From positions 1-13,885 of the forward strand of contig CAWGQZ010000071.1 in the NCBI GenBank assembly GCA_963824805.1: a DNA stretch of 13,885 nt. The letters are read 5' to 3'. How positions within the stretch are numbered: the first letter of the stretch is position 1; every line of letters starts with the position of its first letter. Below the pieces are notes generated by a model. The model made no database searches. It was not told where the DNA came from and saw only the letters and a program-made list of their open reading frames with translations. Made by a program: the position numbers and the translations under genes. Shown here one piece after another: positions 1-6,224 of this stretch. This DNA comes from DATBAT01 sp963824805. Lineage in GTDB: Bacteria > Acidobacteriota > Terriglobia > Terriglobales > Acidobacteriaceae.

Positions 1-205
1 AAGAAGACGGCGTCACTTCCGACGCTGGACCCACGCTGGCAATCTTGTCGCCTTGAATCACCACGACCTGATCCGAGAGTAGTTTTCCGGTTTTGACGTC
101 CACCAGTTTGCCGGCATGAACCACCACCCGAGGCGTCGCCGGTTGCGCCACGCACGCGCAAACCGCCATGAGCAAAACTGCAAAGCCAGTCATCCTACCG
201 ATCAT
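1..205 (-). CDS. Imidazolonepropionase-like amidohydrolase, N-terminal part (cut by window edge)
   Basis: Only the first 68 residues are in the window; the gene continues past base 1. It opens with a hydrophobic signal peptide (about residues 4-20, ending near ACVAQ), so the product is probably exported. Then comes the small beta-strand domain that begins metal-dependent amidohydrolases: VVVHAGKLVDVKTGKLL, then QVVVIQGDKIASVGP. The same pattern starts the complete amidohydrolase at 828-2135 (VTVIRAGVLIDGK, then QVIVIRGNRIENVS), so the two are probably paralogues. The ATG at 205 has an AGGAG ribosome-binding site about 8 bases upstream. It lies 59 bp downstream of the DoxX gene on the same strand and probably shares its transcript. 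The catalytic residues lie outside the window, so the substrate and activity cannot be judged. Confidence 0.8.
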   Translation of the reverse strand, partial: MIGRMTGFAVLLMAVCACVAQPATPRVVVHAGKLVDVKTGKLLSDQVVVIQGDKIASVGPASEVTPSS

Positions 206-264
206 GCAGGGGCTCCTGTCTGAAAATTTTGATTGAAACTCGCCCGCGGCGAAAAAGGGACAGC

Positions 265-744
265 CTAAAGCTTGCTTCGGCGTCCGTCCAAACCCCAAAC
301 CTGCCCGGCATCGGCCACGAAGAAGATCACGAACAACATCAATAGGGGGATGTGGTCGAGTTCTGAGCCGAAGTAGCGCCAAAGTGGAATTCCGCGGCCC
401 GGCTCCCACCACGTGGCCAGGGTGAGGCTAATCATGTGCAGCGCGCCCACGACCGACGCCGGACGCACCCAGAATCCCAACAACAGGCAAATGCCGATGA
501 AGAGTTCCACCAGCCCGATGCAGTAGCCAAAGAAGACTGCATTTGGCAGTACCACGTTAGCCAGGAATGGCTGATACCAGCCCACGGCGCCATTGTCGAT
601 ATAGCCCTGAAGATATTGCTGAAAGCCACCCCCGACGAAACCCGGGCTGAAGAGTTTGTATTGTCCGAAGAGAATGAAGAAAAATGCTGTAAATATCCGG
701 ATGACGGAAATCGTCTTCGGCAAAGCTTCAGACAAATTTCGCAT
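265..744 (-). CDS. DoxX family integral membrane protein
   Basis: This 159-residue protein has four hydrophobic segments (about residues 11-28, 67-90, 96-112 and 130-147), the usual layout of DoxX/DoxD-like proteins. Family-like stretches are RIFTAFFFILFGQYKLF in the first helix, the CIGLVELFIGICLLLG segment and the following FWVRPA turn. Length is normal for the family. DoxX members have been linked to quinone-dependent oxidoreductase complexes (the thiosulfate:quinone oxidoreductase small subunit) and to redox stress, but most are uncharacterised, so no reaction is assigned. The gene sits between two amidohydrolase genes on the same strand, 83 bp after one and 59 bp before the other. The ATG at 744 has only a weak, distant purine-rich site upstream, and no better start is visible. 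Confidence 0.85.
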   Translation of the reverse strand: MRNLSEALPKTISVIRIFTAFFFILFGQYKLFSPGFVGGGFQQYLQGYIDNGAVGWYQPFLANVVLPNAVFFGYCIGLVELFIGICLLLGFWVRPASVVGALHMISLTLATWWEPGRGIPLWRYFGSELDHIPLLMLFVIFFVADAGQVWGLDGRRSKL

Positions 745-827
745 GGAGGATGAACCTTAAGGAAACGAATTGTCGCATCTTTTCCGGTTGCGTGGAAGAT
801 GACAAATTGAATCCTTGGCCTGAAATT

Positions 828-2135
828 TTATTTGCCTCCCGACTTCACGACTGCCCCATCCTTCATCACGAACCCAACACTTTCCAGGATCTTGATGTCC
901 TTCAGCGGATCTCCGCCTACCGCGATCACATCGGCATAGGCTCCCGGTGCCAACGTCCCTATGTCACCTTCACTATCCAGCATCACCGAGGCCCGCGAGG
1001 TGGCGCTCTTGATGGCATCCATCGGAGACATCCCGAGATCAACCATCCGGGAGAATTCCTGTGCAATCGGCTCTGACCAGGAGATGCCGCCCATATCGGT
1101 GCCGAAGACAATCTTGACCCCTGCCTTCACGGCCTTCTTGAACGAAACGGCGTGGGCCTCGGCCCGCTTGCGGTCGCGCTTACCCTCGGGCGTATCCTCG
1201 GCCGCCCAATCTTTGTAATAAACCGCCAGCGTCGGGCAATACCACGTACCCTGCTTCATCATTTGTGCTATCGCAGCATCATCGAGATCGAGGCCGTGTT
1301 CGATGGAGTCACAGCCCCCATCCAGCGCGCGATGCAGGCCGATTCCGCTGTAAGCGTGGCATGCCACTTTTTTCCCCCAACCATGAGCCTCGTCCACGAT
1401 GGCCTTCAACTCTTCGACCGTCAGTGTGGGCTGCGAAACCAGGTCGCCGTTTTTCCCGATCCAGGAGCGGTGGGTCATGTAGACCTTGATCCAGTCAGCA
1501 CCGTGGTCGAGCTGTTCACGCGCCGCCTTGCGCGCCTCCACCGGCCCATCGGCGATCTGTGCGCCCTTGGGCATCTGCAACTCAGGAGCGTAGCCCTCAA
1601 GGTTGTATCCGCCTGTGGTTGAGATGGCGCGGGTCGCAACGAATAGACGGGGACCTGGGATGAATCCGGCGTTGATCGCTTGTTTGATTCCAACGTCTCC
1701 GTAGCCAGCCCCTTCGGTCTCGACATCGCGCAGTGTGGTGAAGCCCTGTTCGAGCGCACGGCGCGCTGCCACCGTCGCCCGGGCCGCTCGAAACGACAAT
1801 GGCTGCTTCAGAATGTTAGCGTCGTATCCACCTTCGGCGGGATCCTCGCCTTGCAGAAAAATGTGGGTATGGGCATCGATCAGGCCCGGGAGAACGGTGT
1901 CCCGGGACAGATCAATGACAGTCGCACTGGCGGGAATTTTAGCGTTGGATGCGTCGCTAACATTCTCAATACGGTTCCCGCGAATGACGATCACTTGGTC
2001 GCGGCGCGGATTGTCGCTCTTACCATCGATCAGGACGCCGGCGCGAATTACCGTCACCGATTGAGAAGGCTTTTCCTGAGAGAATCCCACTGTTCCAACG
2101 AACAGCAGGCAGGCCGCAATCTTTACCATGCGCAT
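828..2135 (-). CDS. Secreted metal-dependent amidohydrolase (imidazolonepropionase-like / Xaa-Pro dipeptidase-like)
   Basis: This complete 435-residue protein has a signal peptide (residues 1-20, ending GFSQ) and then the amidohydrolase fold. The metal ligands expected for the superfamily are all visible: H89 and H91 (DAHTHIFL), the lysine likely to be carboxylated, K217 (WIKVYM), H260 (VACHAYSG), H280 (SIEHGL) and D347 (FGTDMGG). The C-terminal strand domain (GTLAPGAYADVIAVGGDPL) is also typical. The protein should therefore be an active two-metal or mixed-ligand hydrolase of cyclic amides or dipeptides, acting outside the cytoplasm. The substrate is unknown, and the labels imidazolonepropionase and Xaa-Pro dipeptidase are family names only. 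An alternative start lies two codons in (2129); neither start has a strong ribosome-binding site. It lies 176 bp after the ridA-like gene and 83 bp before the DoxX gene. Confidence 0.9.
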   Translation of the reverse strand: MRMVKIAACLLFVGTVGFSQEKPSQSVTVIRAGVLIDGKSDNPRRDQVIVIRGNRIENVSDASNAKIPASATVIDLSRDTVLPGLIDAHTHIFLQGEDPAEGGYDANILKQPLSFRAARATVAARRALEQGFTTLRDVETEGAGYGDVGIKQAINAGFIPGPRLFVATRAISTTGGYNLEGYAPELQMPKGAQIADGPVEARKAAREQLDHGADWIKVYMTHRSWIGKNGDLVSQPTLTVEELKAIVDEAHGWGKKVACHAYSGIGLHRALDGGCDSIEHGLDLDDAAIAQMMKQGTWYCPTLAVYYKDWAAEDTPEGKRDRKRAEAHAVSFKKAVKAGVKIVFGTDMGGISWSEPIAQEFSRMVDLGMSPMDAIKSATSRASVMLDSEGDIGTLAPGAYADVIAVGGDPLKDIKILESVGFVMKDGAVVKSGGK

Positions 2136-2195
2136 AGGCGATCCAGTTTAGGGATTTCGGGTCAGGCCATCTTATGGCAGGAGCGCAGGGTGACC

Positions 2196-2213
2196 GGGTA
2201 AAAATTTTTACCC
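2196..2213. promoter_or_regulatory. Perfect 18-bp A/T-centred palindrome
   Basis: GGGTAAAAA is followed directly by its reverse complement TTTTTACCC. An overlapping inverted repeat, GCAGGGT (about 2185-2191) with ACCCTGC (about 2210-2216), offers an alternative stem. The site lies between the ridA-like stop (2312) and the amidohydrolase start (2135). It could be an operator for the amidohydrolase or a weak hairpin attenuating transcription from ridA. No clean T-run follows on the minus strand, so I do not call it a standard terminator. Confidence 0.4.
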
Positions 2214-2311
2214 TGCTCCACTTTGTGAAATCTATGTTCTCTGTGGTTAGAGCCCTTGCCGGCGCAGACACAAATCTTGGAATCACGGAGAGTACCGATT
2301 TCACAGCGACC

Positions 2312-2698
2312 CTATTCCACGATTGCTTCAGCCTCGATCTCGACCAGCATCTCCGGAGAAACCAGTGCGGTGATTATCAGCATGCTGGTGGCAGGACGGA
2401 TCTCTCCGAAGAATTCGCCGTGGGCTTTTCCCACCTTTTCCCAATTGGCGATGTCGGTCACGAACATTCGCGTGCGCACCACATCTTTCATGGTGGCTCC
2501 GGTTCGCTGCAGGGCCAGTTCGATGTTCTTGAGCGTCTGAAGCGCCTGTGCGTAGGCGTCGCCGGCTCCGACAAGCTTGCCATCCGGCCCGGTGGCGGTG
2601 GTTCCCGAAATGTAGATATGCGGGCCAACCTTGACCGCGCGCGAGTAACCTACCACCGGTTCCCACGGTGTGTTGCTTGAAATGTTTGTGCGCTCCAT
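2312..2698 (-). CDS. RidA family protein (YjgF/YER057c/UK114) lacking the catalytic arginine
   Basis: This 128-residue protein has the normal length and full pattern of the Rid family: YISGTTATGPDGKLVGAGD, then AQALQTLKNIELAL, then VRTRMFVTDI, and an EIEAEAIV ending. RidA hydrolyses reactive enamine/imine intermediates such as 2-aminoacrylate, and its activity depends on an arginine (R105 in Escherichia coli, within PARS). My hand alignment places PATS here (residues 102-105), so threonine 104 replaces that arginine. The protein more likely belongs to one of the Rid subfamilies without demonstrated imine deaminase activity. A strong GGAGGAG site lies just upstream of the ATG at 2698. It is the first gene of a minus-strand run with an amidohydrolase and DoxX, and it diverges from the gene at 2941 across 242 bp. 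Confidence 0.9.
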   Translation of the reverse strand: MERTNISSNTPWEPVVGYSRAVKVGPHIYISGTTATGPDGKLVGAGDAYAQALQTLKNIELALQRTGATMKDVVRTRMFVTDIANWEKVGKAHGEFFGEIRPATSMLIITALVSPEMLVEIEAEAIVE

Positions 2699-2812
2699 AG
2701 ACTCCTCCGTCTGCCGATCATTCTAATTGGAAAGGGAAAATCGTTAGCAGCCACGGGTGGTGTCTGCCAACAAGTGCCGGCGAAAACCTTTCGGCAGCTC
2801 TGGGGTTGTAAT

Positions 2813-2834
2813 AAGTAGCACTCGAGTGCTACTT
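2813..2834. promoter_or_regulatory. Perfect 22-bp palindrome, operator candidate
   Basis: AAGTAGCACTC is followed immediately by GAGTGCTACTT, an exact two-fold symmetric site. It lies almost midway between the divergent starts at 2698 and 2941. The 8-base core AGTAGCAC occurs again at 2877-2884 in the same orientation, 63 bases from its first copy, which is about six helical turns. That arrangement is what a dimeric repressor or activator with a second half-site would use. The regulator is not identified, and no DNA-binding protein is encoded in the window. Confidence 0.45.
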
Positions 2835-2851
2835 GCAACCACGAAAGTGAC

Positions 2852-2879
2852 TTGCATTAGCGTTTTTCGCGAGTAGAGT
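2852..2879 (+). promoter_or_regulatory. Possible sigma-70-type promoter for the gene at 2941
   Basis: TTGCAT (2852-2857) and TAGAGT (2874-2879) are separated by 16 bases and match the -35 and -10 consensus at 4 of 6 positions each. The repeated AGTAGCAC half-site at 2877-2884 overlaps the -10 element, so a bound regulator there could block this promoter. The call is based on pattern only. Confidence 0.3.
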
Positions 2880-2901
2880 AGCACGCTAAGCAGCGGCGAA
2901 A

Positions 2902-2918
2902 CTGCATCCAAGATGCAG
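2902..2918 (+). promoter_or_regulatory. Leader stem-loop before the ribosome-binding site
   Basis: CTGCATC, loop CAA, then GATGCAG form a perfect 7-bp stem in the predicted 5' leader of the gene at 2941. It ends only a few bases before the G-rich ribosome-binding site (2923-2931). It could affect translation or transcript stability. It is not followed by a T-run, so it is not a terminator. Confidence 0.35.
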
Positions 2919-2940
2919 GTTCGGGGGGAGGCTCAAAACC

Positions 2941-3492
2941 ATGATTCCGGAGACCCATCCATTAAGCGAGCTCTTTGTAGAACTGGTTGGACGGCACTAC
3001 GCGCAGGAGATCGGCATTCGTGATCCGCAACTGGTGGCCTATGTCGCCCACCTGCTGACCGAGTTTTGCGATGCGGAACAACTGTTCAAAATTCGCAGCG
3101 TAGCCGGTAAACCCTTGAGCGACGTGGGAGAGCTGCTACTGGAATCGGACCCGGTCTATGGTCCGGCGCCATCATTTGACCGCGAGCGTCAGGTGCGTAA
3201 GCACATCGGTGATTACACCCTTTTTTTTGCGGGAATGTTCCCGGAAAGCATCAACCACTTCCGGCTTCGTAAGGACCGGGTGGAGAATTTTGTAGATTGG
3301 GTGAAAGCCGGCAAGGAGAGCTACTACGTCGTCTCCAAATTTGAATACTTCGAATATGCCAAGGTCGCACCGCTATTTGCCAGCCTGTCGCGCAATTTTG
3401 AGGCTTGCGTTTACGGATTGAACCAGGTGAAGAACGACTTAAGCGAGATGCAGCACCCGATTTTCAGCAGGAGCAAAGAAATTTTGATGTAG
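2941..3492 (+). CDS. Conserved-looking protein of unknown function
   Basis: I do not recognise the function of this 183-residue soluble protein. It has no signal peptide or membrane segment and looks mostly helical. Notable stretches are RKHIGDYTLFFAGMFPESI (residues 87-105) and GKESYYVVSKFEYFEYAKVAPL (from about 124), a pattern I loosely associate with uncharacterised bacterial proteins, though I can name no family. The ATG has a strong GGGGGGAGG site 9 bases upstream, so the start is secure. A possible promoter, palindrome and leader hairpin precede it, which suggests that it is individually regulated. Its stop codon is one base from the stop of the convergent fmdB-like gene at 3494. Confidence 0.75.
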   Translation: MIPETHPLSELFVELVGRHYAQEIGIRDPQLVAYVAHLLTEFCDAEQLFKIRSVAGKPLSDVGELLLESDPVYGPAPSFDRERQVRKHIGDYTLFFAGMFPESINHFRLRKDRVENFVDWVKAGKESYYVVSKFEYFEYAKVAPLFASLSRNFEACVYGLNQVKNDLSEMQHPIFSRSKEILM

Positions 3493-3493
3493 A

Positions 3494-3718
3494 TCAGTCC
3501 ATGGAGCAGGAGCCCGGACCGCGTGGATCGCCGCAGCTCCCGCAGGGTCCCACGGACCGGGCCGAGTTCGAGGGTCCCTTCGCCGAAACCGCAAACACCG
3601 ACAGTTGTGTTGCGAGCTTCCTGCTGTGACATTTTGGACAGTCCGCCTTCTGGCTTCCCATCACCAGGGCCTCGAACTGGTGGTCGCATTCCTTACAGAC
3701 GTATTCAAAAATCGGCAT
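3494..3718 (-). CDS. FmdB-type zinc-ribbon protein
   Basis: This 74-residue protein starts MPIFEYVCKECDHQFE and contains two CxxC knuckles, C8/C11 and C27/C30 (CPKC), the layout of the FmdB putative regulatory protein family. The four cysteines should bind one zinc. A C-terminal CGSCG...GSC cluster adds three more cysteines, a common but unexplained feature of such proteins. An in-frame start 12 codons upstream (3754) is possible, but I chose the ATG at 3718. It has an AGGAG site 7 bases upstream and gives the classic MPxYEY-like beginning. FmdB was named for a proposed role in formamidase/amidase gene regulation; the actual role is unknown. Its start diverges from the hydrolase gene at 3760 across only 41 bp, and its stop faces the stop of the gene at 2941-3492. 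Confidence 0.85.
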   Translation of the reverse strand: MPIFEYVCKECDHQFEALVMGSQKADCPKCHSRKLATQLSVFAVSAKGPSNSARSVGPCGSCGDPRGPGSCSMD

Positions 3719-3759
3719 GAAGGTACTCCTGTCCTGAACATTATTTAAAATCAATTGCA

Positions 3760-4764
3760 GTGACTTCGCAAATTGAGCTGGAGCCAGACAGGTTTGTACC
3801 CCGCCGCTGGCTGCGCGGTGGGCACACTCAAACCATCGCCAGCTTCCTCATCAACCGGCGTATTAAGCTCCCTCCTAGCGAAGAGCGTCTGGTGGAAGTA
3901 GCGCCCGGTGTGCAGACCATGTGCCATTGCCACTGGCAAGCCGACCGTAAGTCTGCCCTCACCGTGATTATCATTCACGGCTTCGAGGGTTCGACCGAAT
4001 CGCAATACATGGAGGGCTTCGCCGCCAAGGGCGTTGCCGCGGGCATGAATGTGATTCGGATGAATCAACGCAATTGCGGCGGAACAGACTGCATTGCCCC
4101 GGTTCTCTACCATTCCGGCCTCTCCAATGACGTTGCCGCAGTGGCACAAAATCTGATCGACCATGACCAGATTTCGCGTTTTGCCATCGTCGGATATTCG
4201 ATGGGAGGCAATCTGGTTCTGAAATTGGCAGGAGAATGGGGAACCCGGGGACCGGAACAGTTTCGGGCTGTTGCAGCGGTTTGTCCGTCAATAGATCTAG
4301 CCGCCTCCTCTGACGCGCTGCACCTTCCGAGCAACCGCTTGTACGAACAGTATTTTCTCTGGCAGGTACGCCGCCGCTTGCGGGCAAAGGCGAAATTCTT
4401 TCCTGGAGTATTTGATCTCAGCCGCCTCGAGGGTATCGGCAGCCTGCGACAGTTCGACGACAAGATCACTGCTTACTACTGCGGGTTCGAAGGGGCGGTC
4501 GATTACTACGCCCGCGCGGCGGCGTCGAACGTCGTCGGACAGATTGCAGTGCCTACGTTCATTCTTCACGCCGCCAATGATCCGTTCATCCGTATCCTGC
4601 CAGAGACGCGTAGAAAAATCCTGGCGAATCTGAACATTCGATTTGTGGAGACCGAAGATGGTGGCCATTGCTCCTTCATCGCCGCCGCCAACGGGTACGA
4701 TGGCTTCTGGGCCGAGCAACGAATTATCAATTTTCTAAGATGCTTTTTGATCTTCTTTAAGTGA
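3760..4764 (+). CDS. YheT-type alpha/beta hydrolase
   Basis: This 334-residue alpha/beta hydrolase begins with the YheT-family N-terminus RRWLRGGHTQTI (residues 15-26). It has the oxyanion-side HGFEGS (73-78), nucleophile elbow GYSMGG with S147, acid D274 (HAANDPF) and H303 (DGGHCSF). The catalytic triad is complete, so it should be an active esterase-like enzyme. Members of this family (COG0429) act on unknown lipid or ester substrates. The start is a GTG without a clear ribosome-binding site. No in-frame ATG lies near it, and the conserved N-terminal motif comes right after, so this start is preferred. It diverges from the zinc-ribbon gene and is followed after about 30 bp by an unrecognised gene on the same strand. 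Confidence 0.88.
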   Translation: MTSQIELEPDRFVPRRWLRGGHTQTIASFLINRRIKLPPSEERLVEVAPGVQTMCHCHWQADRKSALTVIIIHGFEGSTESQYMEGFAAKGVAAGMNVIRMNQRNCGGTDCIAPVLYHSGLSNDVAAVAQNLIDHDQISRFAIVGYSMGGNLVLKLAGEWGTRGPEQFRAVAAVCPSIDLAASSDALHLPSNRLYEQYFLWQVRRRLRAKAKFFPGVFDLSRLEGIGSLRQFDDKITAYYCGFEGAVDYYARAAASNVVGQIAVPTFILHAANDPFIRILPETRRKILANLNIRFVETEDGGHCSFIAAANGYDGFWAEQRIINFLRCFLIFFK

Positions 4765-4794
4765 ACCTTCGTGCCCTCGGTTGGTAGCACCTTT

Positions 4795-5358
4795 ATGGAA
4801 GCCGACTTCTCTGTTGAACTAGGATCCGACGACGAGGTCTTGGACTTCCCATGGTCAGATCCACATGGTCGCCTTCGTTACTACGATCTTAAGCACCAGC
4901 CGGAATTGCTTCCGGAGCTTGAAGAAGCCCGTCAGTTTCCTGAACTCGCCGAATTTCTGGCGGCGATCAACGCCCCGGCATGCAAACTTGAATCCGCCAA
5001 ATGCGACGCTTGGTTCACCACAGACATACAGCCCGGAGACAGCATCTTTGGAGCCCGTGGCAAGTTTGGAGGCTATGTCGATCTGATATTTTCCAGCTCC
5101 GAACGTCTTTCGTTTCCTGCTCACGAAAGGCTGGCCCAACAATTGACCAAGCTTCTGAAGCGGGTTCCGGAAATTCCGGCTGCGGCCGAATTGCTGATTC
5201 GCCGCTGTTATTACCATGACGGCGACGAGACTACTGTCGGCTTCTATTTCACTCTTTATCTCTTTGGGTATGGCGACGATGCCGAGCAGTCCCGCCAACG
5301 CTGGGCCATCGGGTTGAGGCTGATGGCGAACGCAATCCTGCAGATCTCGTTGGCTTAA
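4795..5358 (+). CDS. Protein of unknown function
   Basis: I do not recognise this 187-residue protein. It is soluble, acidic near the N-terminus (MEADFSVELGSDDEVLDFPW) and lacks a signal peptide or membrane helix. The middle carries AWFTTDIQPGDSIFGARGKFGGYVDLIF, and the C-terminal half has RRCYYHDGDETTVGFYFTLYLFGYGDD, which suggests a compact alpha/beta domain. The frame is open from a GTG at 4771, which would add 8 residues. I prefer the ATG at 4795 because the protein looks natural from there, although neither start has a convincing ribosome-binding site. The gene follows the YheT-type hydrolase at a short distance and probably shares its transcript. The next gene begins 59 bp later behind its own possible promoter. 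Confidence 0.7.
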   Translation: MEADFSVELGSDDEVLDFPWSDPHGRLRYYDLKHQPELLPELEEARQFPELAEFLAAINAPACKLESAKCDAWFTTDIQPGDSIFGARGKFGGYVDLIFSSSERLSFPAHERLAQQLTKLLKRVPEIPAAAELLIRRCYYHDGDETTVGFYFTLYLFGYGDDAEQSRQRWAIGLRLMANAILQISLA

Positions 5359-5367
5359 ATAAAGCTG

Positions 5368-5393
5368 ATCCGCGATCATCCGCGAAATCCGCG
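5368..5393. repeat. Three ATCCGCG heptamers at about 10-bp spacing
   Basis: ATCCGCG occurs at 5368-5374, 5378-5384 and 5387-5393, roughly one helical turn apart. The cluster sits directly upstream of a TACAAT hexamer and the start of the TPM-domain gene. It could be an activator-binding array or a copy of a short dispersed intergenic repeat. I cannot tell which from one copy. Confidence 0.4.
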
Positions 5394-5402
5394 GCAACGG
5401 GG

Positions 5403-5408
5403 TACAAT
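5403..5408 (+). promoter_or_regulatory. Possible -10 element of the TPM-lemA operon
   Basis: TACAAT matches the -10 consensus at 5 of 6 positions and lies only 9 bases before the ATG at 5418. If it is used, transcription would start at or within a few bases of the start codon, giving a leaderless or nearly leaderless message. No ribosome-binding site is visible there, which fits. No good -35 is present; the ATCCGCG heptamers occupy that place. Confidence 0.35.
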
Positions 5409-5417
5409 CGCGATTAG

Positions 5418-6212
5418 ATGCGGTCCTCGGCAAGACATATCGGCATCGCATTCGTGGTGCTGCTGGCATCCCTAGCCTGCGCCGAGCCGGTTTCCAAACT
5501 TCAGCCCACTGACTACGTCAACGACTTCGCCCATGTTCTCGATAGCTCGACTGTTACCCAACTCGATAACGTTTTTTCGCAGCTCGATCACAAAGCCAAT
5601 GCCCAGGTGGCTGTCGTTACGGTCAATTCTCTCGACGGCAGCGACATTGAAAGCTACGCTTCCGACCTCTTCAAGCAGTGGGGAATCGGCGGGAAGTCTA
5701 ACAACCGCGGCGTTTTGATACTGCTTTCGGTGGGCGACCACCGTTATCGCACCGAAGTGGGGTACGGACTGGAGCCGATCCTGCCCGATGGCAAAGTCGG
5801 AGGATTTGGACGCGAGGCGGTACCCCTGCTTCGCCAGAACAATTACAACGGCGCTTTTCTGCTGGTGAGCTCCCGTATCGCCGATGTAATTGCAAAAGAC
5901 TCTGGCATCCAATTGACCGGCATGCAGGGCCTCCCAGCTCCTCTTCAGGAAGAGCCTGCGGGCAAATTGTCCGCCGGGACCATCGCCATCCTGATCGTCA
6001 TCGGGTTGATTGTTTTGGCCACGCCCCTGGGTAGATTCTTAATTGGATTGTTCCTCCTGGGTGGTGGAGGGGGCCGTCGCGGTGGTTGGGGTGGCGGCTT
6101 TGGCGGCGGCGGATGGGGCGGGGGAGGCGGAGGCTTTGGTGGAGGCGGGGGCGGATTCGGCGGGTTTGGCGGAGGAAGCTCAGGCGGCGGTGGGGCCAGT
6201 GGCGGCTGGTAA
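5418..6212 (+). CDS. TPM-domain protein with signal peptide and Gly-rich tail (YgcG-like)
   Basis: This 264-residue protein starts with a signal peptide (residues 1 to about 22). A TPM domain follows at about residues 33-152 (YVNDFAHVLD, AQVAVVTVNSL, WGIGGKSNNRGVLILLSV, YRTEVGYGLEPILPD). Next are one or two hydrophobic segments (about 176-204) and a 60-residue glycine-rich tail with Trp and Phe interruptions. The likely topology is an exported TPM domain anchored in the membrane with the tail inside. TPM domains occur in a plant thylakoid protein involved in photosystem II repair, where phosphatase activity has been reported; the bacterial role is unknown. A cysteine at position 21 sits where a lipoprotein would need it, but the lipobox is poor (SLAC). 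It is the first gene of a unit with the nucleotidyltransferase-like gene (12 bp downstream) and lemA; TPM and LemA proteins are frequent neighbours. Confidence 0.9.
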   Translation: MRSSARHIGIAFVVLLASLACAEPVSKLQPTDYVNDFAHVLDSSTVTQLDNVFSQLDHKANAQVAVVTVNSLDGSDIESYASDLFKQWGIGGKSNNRGVLILLSVGDHRYRTEVGYGLEPILPDGKVGGFGREAVPLLRQNNYNGAFLLVSSRIADVIAKDSGIQLTGMQGLPAPLQEEPAGKLSAGTIAILIVIGLIVLATPLGRFLIGLFLLGGGGGRRGGWGGGFGGGGWGGGGGGFGGGGGGFGGFGGGSSGGGGASGGW

Positions 6213-6224
6213 GGGGAGAATGCA

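Noticed and set aside
3494..3754. Longer zinc-ribbon start at 3754 (TTG)
   Set aside because: The 12 extra residues are unlike the family, and the ATG at 3718 has a proper ribosome-binding site and the classic MPIFEY beginning.
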